A DNA stretch of 64,000 bases from a virus, in the IMG/VR virus record IMGVR_UViG_3300046516_001816, positions 124,001 to 188,000 of that record; one strand, 5' to 3'. Positions 57,810-64,000 of this stretch are shown piece after piece. Each line of letters begins with the position of its first letter. The first letter of the stretch is position 1. A program made the position numbers and the translations under genes. A model generated the notes under the pieces. That model made no database searches and was not told the origin of the DNA. It was given only the letters and a program-made list of their open reading frames with translations.

Positions 57810-60071
57810 ATGACCTGTGTGTTAACAGAAGGATTTGAGTCCGTCCTCGATGATACGGATGTGGTGCGTCGCGGCTGGGTGCGCCCGAGCGCTGTCACCT
57901 TGAGTGGAGCTGGGACACTGGGGATGCCTGCACGGACGGGACAACCAGGTCGTGGTCTACTCTTGCGCGGACCGTATTATAGTGCCGGTGGCTTACCTAA
58001 TGCCACTAGCGCGATAGCGGACTTCGGGATGCTCAATACGGGCAAGAGTATCTACAGCCTCTGGCAGGCCGGTGGGTTTGTAGCGGGTTTTAGTGCAGCA
58101 TTCAATAGCTATCCGCACACGACTCAGCTGCAAGTAGCCGCACCCGATACCCAGCAGATCGTCTATGACGGCGCCCAGTATTACTGGGCCATTGGGCAGA
58201 TCTATTCGAGTTCGACCAACGTCGTGATGTATTCGACCGATCTGGTGAACTGGACCCCGTGTGGGGCCCAGCCGACCCTGCTTCAGAACGCAGTGATCCA
58301 AGTGATCGGTAGCGGACCCAACGCCACGATCATTCTCGGTAATAAGAGCGGCGTGTCGCCGATGGTGCCTTCCTACAGCACCAATATGGGATCGAGTTGG
58401 AGCACGATGGCTATCGGTGCCTCGGATAATATCAAGAAGATTCTGCCGGCTGCCGGCCCGTCTTCCGCGCCGTATATTGCCGTTGGCTACTATCCGGGTA
58501 ACGGATTTCGATTGTGGAGTTATGCGTCGCTTTCGGCTACCCCGACTTTGATCACAGGAGCGAACGTGACGGGGACCGTGACGTATGGTACCGCATGGGC
58601 ACGGGTGAGTAATGGCTTCTATGTGGTCTGCGGGATGTCGATGGCAGCGTCCGGCACTGCGCCAGCGGCGGGGTCCTCGTTCGTGTGGTATTGCCCGACC
58701 AGTGTGGACCCAACGGTCGGCAGTAACTGGGTAGCGCTGACAAGCGCCAGCACGAACTATTTCAATGACGGTATCTACTTCAACAATCGTTTTGTGATGG
58801 TGGGGTATAACGGCATCTATTGGAATGGGGCGGCGAGCAATAACACCTGGATCAATGCGCTCACAACAGGTACTGCTTCGGTGTACTCGATTGCCTCCAA
58901 TGGTTCCATGCTGGTCGCAGTCGGCCAGGATCCGGTGAACACCACGTTGCCGGCGATTTGGACCTCCCCAGACGGGATGACCTGGACCAAGCAGAACAAG
59001 CTGATTCTGTCCAACGCCGGAGGCAATGGCAACAATACGATGTTTTCGAATATCTATTGGGATGGGGCGCGCTGGGTGTTGACCGGCGGCGTGAATTGCA
59101 ATGTGATCGCCACCTCGACGGACGCCGTTACCTGGACGCCGCTCTATTACCCGGATTATCCGGAAACGGGCGTTACGGCGGGCTCCATGCTGGGTGTGTT
59201 TTCAGGAACCCTCAACGCCGCTAACAATATATTTACGCCGTGGTCAGCGACCACAGGAGTGGTGGGGCTCGGGGTAAACGCGACCCCGGTCTCCAGTCTG
59301 AATCGGGCGCTCAATGGTGCGACCGTGACCGGGGCAAACACGATTAGCAATATTGCGCCGGCGACGACGGTCTTTACGACCAATGTGGTCGGCCCGCAAC
59401 CCGTGGGTCAGCTCACGCACTACTACGAGCTCATTGCGACGGCGACGGCTTCTCAGAATACTTTCACCGTTCAGTGGGCGCTTGATGGGGTGATCCAACC
59501 GGGCGTGATTGGGACGATTCTCTTTGCCGGCGCAGCCGACACCGGCTCAGCGCAGCTCTGTCTGAATCTGCCGCGCAGCGGGGCGTTTGTCATGATTGAT
59601 GACATTTATGTCAACACCATGAATGGCTCGAGCAATGTCGGGCAGCTCGGACCGGTCAGTGTGTTCCCTTGGACGCCAACGTCGGACACGCAGGCGCAGA
59701 TGACCGCGTCGCTTGCGGGCTCCCACGCTGCACAAATTGCAGGTCCGCTGTCCACCAACACGGGTTCGCTCTCGACGTATGTGCAAGGCACGAAAGACAT
59801 CTATGCCACGAGAGAGTCCATCCCAGCGGGCTTTACGATTAAGGCTGTTTCAGCAGAGGCGATCTTCACCAAGAACGGCACGATTGGGGGCGCGGGTAAC
59901 GTCGGGATCACCAGCAACGGGCACGAAGTCGATTCGACCGCGGTGTCCGCGCCGGTGGCCAATACGTATTACTTCGCCTCGGTGCTCTTGGAGACGGATC
60001 CCAACACGGGCCTGGCGTGGACCAAGACAGCGCTGGATCTCGCGGGTATTACCGTGAGCAAAACGAATTAA
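57810..60071 (+). CDS. Asp-box beta-propeller tail protein, copy 2
   Basis: 753 residues. Same architecture as 55510: EGFESVLDDTDVVRRGW start, GRGLLLRGPYYS, SIYSLWQAGGFVAGF, then YDGAQYYWAIGQ. Blade motifs are YSTDLVNWTP, STNMGSSWST, TSPDGMTWTK and TSTDAVTWTP. The end is HYYELIATATASQNTFTV and FVMIDDIYVNTMNG. It is close to copy 1 along the whole length but differs most in the blades, which are probably the contact surface. The GSDxxAxSxA linker segments are also conserved. Virion tail location is inferred. Confidence 0.7.
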   Translation: MTCVLTEGFESVLDDTDVVRRGWVRPSAVTLSGAGTLGMPARTGQPGRGLLLRGPYYSAGGLPNATSAIADFGMLNTGKSIYSLWQAGGFVAGFSAAFNSYPHTTQLQVAAPDTQQIVYDGAQYYWAIGQIYSSSTNVVMYSTDLVNWTPCGAQPTLLQNAVIQVIGSGPNATIILGNKSGVSPMVPSYSTNMGSSWSTMAIGASDNIKKILPAAGPSSAPYIAVGYYPGNGFRLWSYASLSATPTLITGANVTGTVTYGTAWARVSNGFYVVCGMSMAASGTAPAAGSSFVWYCPTSVDPTVGSNWVALTSASTNYFNDGIYFNNRFVMVGYNGIYWNGAASNNTWINALTTGTASVYSIASNGSMLVAVGQDPVNTTLPAIWTSPDGMTWTKQNKLILSNAGGNGNNTMFSNIYWDGARWVLTGGVNCNVIATSTDAVTWTPLYYPDYPETGVTAGSMLGVFSGTLNAANNIFTPWSATTGVVGLGVNATPVSSLNRALNGATVTGANTISNIAPATTVFTTNVVGPQPVGQLTHYYELIATATASQNTFTVQWALDGVIQPGVIGTILFAGAADTGSAQLCLNLPRSGAFVMIDDIYVNTMNGSSNVGQLGPVSVFPWTPTSDTQAQMTASLAGSHAAQIAGPLSTNTGSLSTYVQGTKDIYATRESIPAGFTIKAVSAEAIFTKNGTIGGAGNVGITSNGHEVDSTAVSAPVANTYYFASVLLETDPNTGLAWTKTALDLAGITVSKTN

Positions 60072-60080
60072 GGAAGCGTC

Positions 60081-62366
60081 ATGACTTTACAGTACATGGA
60101 AGGGTTTGAGACGGTCGTCGATTATTCCGACTGGACCAAGCGAGGCTGGTTCAATAGTGTTAACCCCAGCATTGCGGGTAACTCCGTGGCGGGGCTGCCT
60201 TCGCGTACCGGCACCGTAGGGCGGGGTCTGATGCTCAAGGGTCCGTATGCGGGCAACGCCAGCTTGCCGCTCGCGGTGGCGAGTACGTCTGACTTTGGCA
60301 TGTATCCGCTGGGTAAGAGTATCAATAGCCTCTGGCAAGCCGGGGGTTTTGTGCTCGGGGTCAATGCGACCTTTAACAAAGTCAACAAACAGGAAATCGC
60401 GGCGTGGTGTCCGAATCAGATCTGTTACGACGGCGCCCAGTATTATTGGGCGGTTTGTGTCAATAACGCGGGCGCGGTTCAGGTCTGTTACTCGACGGAC
60501 CTGATGACCTGGACGCCTACCGTTACACAGCCAGCGGGACTGGGGCTCCTTTCGACGATTGCCGTCTCGGGCAGCGGCGCCACCGCCACCGTGGTGGTGG
60601 GTCACTACCAGTCGCAGCAGAATTCTTTTCCGGTCTTTACCACCAATATGGGATTGAACTGGAGCAACGGTACCACGCTGGCCGGCGCCACGATTCTGCG
60701 CATTTTCCCGTCAGGCAATCCGACCACTCCGTGGGCTTACGTCGCTCAGGTTGGCACCGCGGTAGAATGCGGGGTGTTCTCGGGCGGGTTAACAGGTACC
60801 GCTAACACGTTGTCGACGACAACCTTTAGCAATTACGGCCAGGCAGGCTATCCGTATGCGATTGGTAACGGTAAGCTCGTCAATGGCGTGGTGTGTATGC
60901 TGGGGACCCTGACGGGCAATGCCGTGCCTAGCACGCTGGGTTCAACGGGTCAATATTTCTGGACGTGTAACAACACGCTCGATATGACCGTGGCGGCTAA
61001 CTGGAAACAGAGCGCCAATACGATATTAGGATACTTTCAGGACATTACGTTCTTTAACAACAGGTGGTATGCCGTGGCCGGCGGGGGTATTCTGAGCGCG
61101 CCTCAAACTGGCACGGCGCAAGTACCTCAAGGGCCGACGGCTGCCTGGGCGGCGGTTGTCAACTTTGGCAATAACGGGTATTGGCTTAACTCCATCGACA
61201 CGAACGGTTCGATCATGGTGGCGGTGGGGTCCGATAACGTTAATGTCAACTACGGCGCGATCTGGACTTCCACAGACGGCGTGAGCTGGACCAAGGCAAA
61301 TCGTTTCCCGGGTGGGGTGGGCGGTATTCAGGCTGGCGGCGTGGGCGGGTTCACGAATGTTTTCTGGGATGGTCGACAGTTTGTATTAACCGGGGGTCCG
61401 AATCAGAATCTGATCGCCGTGTCGCCGGACGGTCTGAACTGGAATCCGCTTTACTATCCGGATTACGCCGAAAGTGTCGTCCCTACTTGTGCGTCCATCT
61501 TTGGACTGTATTCCGGTACGGTCAATGGTTCGGGCTTGTATGTACCCTGGTCCGTCGCCAGTGGTACGTTTTGCGCCGTCGGCATAAACGCATCGGCGCA
61601 ATCCAACGGCACGCGCACGGTCACCAACTACCTGGTGACGGCCTATAGTACACCAACTGCCACGGCGACAGCGTCGGCCGCGGTCTCTACAGCGCAGCTC
61701 TCGCACTACTACGAGCTGATTGCCACCGCAGGCGCCACGGCGAATTCGTTTACGTTCCAGCTGGCGATTGACGGCGTGATTGTCCCCAACACGAGTGCAG
61801 CGTGGTCATTCGCTCCGTCGGCCGACACCGGTACGCAGATGGCGTATTTGAACTTGCCACGCAATGGTAACTTCGTGATGCTGGACGACATTTACCTCAC
61901 GGACTTTGTGGCGGATCCGTTGGGTAACACTGGTCAACTGGGGATTGTCAATATCATCGGCGGGCAACCGAGCTCGGATGCAGCCGTGCAGTTCACTCAG
62001 CAGGGCACGGCGGCGTCTCATGCTGCCCAGCTGGCGGGGGCGTTGTCCAATTCGGAAGGCGGGGCGTACACCTACACGGTGGGCGCGAAAGATACCTACA
62101 ACGCCACGATACCGATCCCGGCGAACTACAAGATCCAAGCAGTCCAGGTCGAGGCGTATTTCACGCGCTACGGCAACTCGGGTGCCAATGCATCGGTGGG
62201 GATTCTGAGCGGTACGCACGAAGTGGATTCGCCGGCTGTATCGGCGATGAGTGCGACGGTCCCGTCGTATGCGAGCTTGATGCAAAACGTGGATCCGAAT
62301 ACCGGCGCCCAGTGGACGATTGCGGGCCTTCAGGCAGCGAAGCTGACGATCAATAAGCTGACCTAA
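60081..62366 (+). CDS. Asp-box beta-propeller tail protein, copy 3
   Basis: 761 residues, AAGGAAG upstream. Start EGFETVVDYSDWTKRGW, then GRGLMLKGPYAG and SINSLWQAGGFVLGV, as in copies 1 and 2. Blade motifs are YSTDLMTWTP, TTNMGLNWSN, TSTDGVSWTK and SPDGLNWNP. The end matches too: SHYYELIATAGATANSFTF and NFVMLDDIYLTDF. It differs in a Gly/Asn-rich loop near residues 405-425 (VGGIQAGGVGGFTN). It is the third of three tandem copies covering 6.9 kb. Confidence 0.7.
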   Translation: MTLQYMEGFETVVDYSDWTKRGWFNSVNPSIAGNSVAGLPSRTGTVGRGLMLKGPYAGNASLPLAVASTSDFGMYPLGKSINSLWQAGGFVLGVNATFNKVNKQEIAAWCPNQICYDGAQYYWAVCVNNAGAVQVCYSTDLMTWTPTVTQPAGLGLLSTIAVSGSGATATVVVGHYQSQQNSFPVFTTNMGLNWSNGTTLAGATILRIFPSGNPTTPWAYVAQVGTAVECGVFSGGLTGTANTLSTTTFSNYGQAGYPYAIGNGKLVNGVVCMLGTLTGNAVPSTLGSTGQYFWTCNNTLDMTVAANWKQSANTILGYFQDITFFNNRWYAVAGGGILSAPQTGTAQVPQGPTAAWAAVVNFGNNGYWLNSIDTNGSIMVAVGSDNVNVNYGAIWTSTDGVSWTKANRFPGGVGGIQAGGVGGFTNVFWDGRQFVLTGGPNQNLIAVSPDGLNWNPLYYPDYAESVVPTCASIFGLYSGTVNGSGLYVPWSVASGTFCAVGINASAQSNGTRTVTNYLVTAYSTPTATATASAAVSTAQLSHYYELIATAGATANSFTFQLAIDGVIVPNTSAAWSFAPSADTGTQMAYLNLPRNGNFVMLDDIYLTDFVADPLGNTGQLGIVNIIGGQPSSDAAVQFTQQGTAASHAAQLAGALSNSEGGAYTYTVGAKDTYNATIPIPANYKIQAVQVEAYFTRYGNSGANASVGILSGTHEVDSPAVSAMSATVPSYASLMQNVDPNTGAQWTIAGLQAAKLTINKLT

Positions 62367-62376
62367 GGAGGCGGGT

Positions 62377-62991
62377 ATGACCACAGGTGTATACGCCCAA
62401 GGGGTCAATGGCCAGTATCTTGCCCAGCAGATCACCTCCGTGCGCATTGGCGGGGTGAATGGACAAGTGCTGGCGCAGTTTTCCCCGAAGTCGGTAAAGA
62501 CGCGTGCGACTAACGGTCAGATGTTGGTGTCAGCCCCCAGTGCCATTAATGTCCAGGCAGTCAATGGTCAGGTACTGGCGTATCGGTCAGGCGTGAAAGC
62601 ATCAGGCGCCGGCATACAGGTGATGACCAAAGCCAAAGGTGCGGTGATTTCACAAGGCGTCGGCGTCCAGGTACTGCTGAAGCAGCCGGGGGGTGTGGAA
62701 GTCATTCGTGCTAACATGCAGGTGTTGGTGCGTTCACGCTCTGCAATGCAAGCCCAGGCTGTGGGCGGGCAGATGCTGGTGAGTAAGCTGCTGGATGTGC
62801 GTACGACCCAAGTCATGATGGAAGTGATTGGGGAAGTGCCGCCATACTTACCGGTCACTGGGGTGAACCTGGAAGTCATCGGGGCAGGGTTCCCGGCGGC
62901 TCCCCTGAAGCAAGTGACGCTCGAAGTGATTGGCGCCACGACCCTTCCGTACCAGAGCCCTGGACAGACGGTCACGTGGTGGAGCAGCTAA
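62377..62991 (+). CDS. 17-residue-repeat protein of the fibre region
   Basis: 204 residues, AAGGAGG upstream. Residues about 4-140 are eight units of roughly 17 residues with the core VNGQVLA/NGQMLV, for example GVNGQYLAQ, GVNGQVLAQ, ATNGQMLVS, AVNGQVLAY and AVGGQMLVS. The later part has three looser units ending LEVIGA. Strand-turn alternation suggests a solenoid or elongated beta structure. It follows the propeller triplet without a gap and may connect or cap them. No family recognised. Confidence 0.7.
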   Translation: MTTGVYAQGVNGQYLAQQITSVRIGGVNGQVLAQFSPKSVKTRATNGQMLVSAPSAINVQAVNGQVLAYRSGVKASGAGIQVMTKAKGAVISQGVGVQVLLKQPGGVEVIRANMQVLVRSRSAMQAQAVGGQMLVSKLLDVRTTQVMMEVIGEVPPYLPVTGVNLEVIGAGFPAAPLKQVTLEVIGATTLPYQSPGQTVTWWSS

Positions 62992-63099
62992 GCAAAATTT
63001 ACTGTCCACCGGTATCCTCTGGAGAAGGGATCGGGGAAGTTTGAGCCCTCGAGCATCGCTGGTTGCTTCTCTGTTTCTTTCATGAGAAACGTCATTAGA

Positions 63100-63131
63100 C
63101 CCACGCCCTTTGCCGGGTGTGGGCCTTTTTT
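63100..63131 (+). terminator. Intrinsic terminator ending the fibre region
   Basis: Nine-base stem CCCACGCCC / GGGTGTGGG with a TTTGCC loop, then CCTTTTTTT. The 108 bases between 62992 and 63099 hold no gene that I can support. Confidence 0.85.
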
Positions 63132-63160
63132 CCCTCAATTGCCTTTTCAGGACTATTTTG

Positions 63161-63550
63161 ATGAGTTATCATCCCGGCGCGATTTTGATGGACCTGCATC
63201 CCGCGATTCGTAAACTGCAAGACCGGGTGCTCATTGAAATGGAAGTTGCGTGTTCAGACGACGGTGCGGCGTATTTTACCGACCAGTTAATCGAAGACGT
63301 AGTGTCCTGTATCGATCAAGAAAATATGGCGATGAGTTGTTTGTATGACTACGCCGATCGCCAGAAGCAATCCCTGCTCGATTGTGGTCGAGACGCAGAA
63401 GCCCAGCGCATGGCCAGCGAGATTGTGGACTTTGGTCGTGACCTGATTAATAACTTCAAGGAGCATCGCGTCTACGAGAACGGACAGCTGAACTACGTCT
63501 TCTCGGGACGCTGTGCGAGTAAGACCTTGATCTTATCGCGGTACTGTTAA
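63161..63550 (+). CDS. Hypothetical helical protein
   Basis: 129 residues. ATG 63161 with CAGGA nine bases upstream was chosen over the open frame from 63110, which overlaps the terminator. It is helical and acidic, with several Cys (EVACSDDGAAYF, VVSCIDQENMAMSCLYD, LLDCGRDAEAQRM) and a His-containing end (KEHRVYENGQLNYVF). No family recognised. It precedes the PP-loop gene by 14 bases, so the two are likely in one operon. Confidence 0.7.
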   Translation: MSYHPGAILMDLHPAIRKLQDRVLIEMEVACSDDGAAYFTDQLIEDVVSCIDQENMAMSCLYDYADRQKQSLLDCGRDAEAQRMASEIVDFGRDLINNFKEHRVYENGQLNYVFSGRCASKTLILSRYC

Positions 63551-63564
63551 ATTAAGAAAAACCA

Positions 63565-64000
63565 ATGCGAAAAAACTACATAGAACGAATGATCGCTGCC
63601 TCGGGACCGAACGGGCAGCATCCGCTGGTATTGTTCTCAGGCGGCATGGATTCCACCATGCTCTTGCAAGAGCTCCTGCAATCGATGCACGTGTACACCT
63701 TTTACGTAGAAGCCAATCAGCACCCGCACAAGGTGACGCGCGAACGGGAAGCGCGAGACAATCTGCGTCGCATGTTTTACGATCGTTACGATTACGGCAT
63801 TCAGGACGACTTTGAATTCGAGCTGAACGAGGTGTTTGTCCAGACCAACAACTATGCGATGGTGCAACCGATCAGCTGGTTGACCGCAGCCCTGATTAAG
63901 TTTGATCCGTCGCGGCACTCGGGCGTGGCGATTGGCTATTTGCTGGGCGATCAAGCCCCAGCGTTTCGTCGGGAGATGGAAGACTTCTGGCGTTCAGGCT
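63565..64000 (+). CDS. PP-loop ATP pyrophosphatase, QueC-like (3' end outside window)
   Basis: At least 145 residues from ATG 63565, open to the window end. LVLFSGGMDSTMLLQELL (SGGMDS at residues 25-30) is the ATP-pyrophosphatase P-loop (SGGxDS) of the adenine-nucleotide alpha-hydrolase superfamily. A following YVEANQHPHKVTREREARD matches the His/Glu region of QueC-type 7-cyano-7-deazaguanine synthases. Later VAIGYLLGDQAPAF fits the second nucleotide-binding loop (iGxxxxD). QueC makes preQ0, which several phages insert into DNA to evade restriction. Other PP-loop enzymes are possible until the C-terminal Cys cluster is seen. No other queuosine gene lies in the window. Confidence 0.7.
   Translation, partial: MRKNYIERMIAASGPNGQHPLVLFSGGMDSTMLLQELLQSMHVYTFYVEANQHPHKVTREREARDNLRRMFYDRYDYGIQDDFEFELNEVFVQTNNYAMVQPISWLTAALIKFDPSRHSGVAIGYLLGDQAPAFRREMEDFWRSG

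Noticed and set aside
62992-63099. Possible tRNA or small RNA between the fibre region and the last operon
   Set aside because: No cloverleaf or stable fold was seen apart from the terminator that follows.

Overview
The window is a 64 kb piece of a large tailed-phage genome, most likely a jumbo myovirus of a Gram-negative host. Every gene I can support lies on the + strand. Genes are packed with ATGA/TAATG overlaps or gaps of a few bases and have GGAG-type ribosome sites. Intergenic space consists almost only of terminators and short leaders, and none exceeds about 235 bases. A Gram-negative host is suggested by a secreted periplasmic-type binding protein, a lipobox protein and the GC-rich codon use. 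A Burkholderiales host is a guess only. No capsid, portal, terminase or tRNA gene was seen.

Layout. (1) 1-5.9 kb: a partial virion-type protein, four divergent paralogues that start alike (681, 1255, 2167, 3130) with two tiny Cys-rich genes between them, then small hypothetical and membrane proteins. (2) 5.9-14.5 kb: a Nudix-like protein, thymidylate kinase, an unusual thymidylate synthase, many small unknowns, and a cluster of winged-helix/HTH-like proteins with a 98-base overlap. (3) 14.5-24.6 kb: a possible tail-tube-type protein, a DUF3307 membrane protein, an HNH-like intruder, a NADAR-type ADP-ribosylglycohydrolase, a secreted Leu/Ile/Val-type binding protein followed by a lipoprotein, a DHH/DHHA1 phosphoesterase and a DUF1289 protein. 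(4) 24.6-63 kb: an exceptionally long adsorption region of about 22 genes. It holds alanine-heptad fibres (two above 2,000 residues), SPRY, FAM3/ILEI-like, LamG-like and Asp-box propeller receptor domains, a 914-residue glycosidase-like protein, a DUF4376-type chaperone, a permuted papain-like protein, three consecutive S74 self-cleaving fibres and a 17-residue-repeat protein. (5) The right edge has one small unknown gene and a truncated PP-loop (QueC-like) ATPase.

Transcription. About 17 strong hairpins divide the strand into short units. Ten of them run directly into TTTATGCCG or a one-base variant, and at six sites in the fibre region a second TATG follows. This looks like a composite terminator plus late promoter. 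A different 36-base element (28 matches) occurs twice, at 3639 and 5197.

How it may work together. Regions 2 and 3 look like nucleotide supply, counter-defence and host-surface functions. Region 4 looks like a multi-receptor, possibly branched, adsorption apparatus built from a common N-terminal anchor, a common alanine shaft and interchangeable tips.
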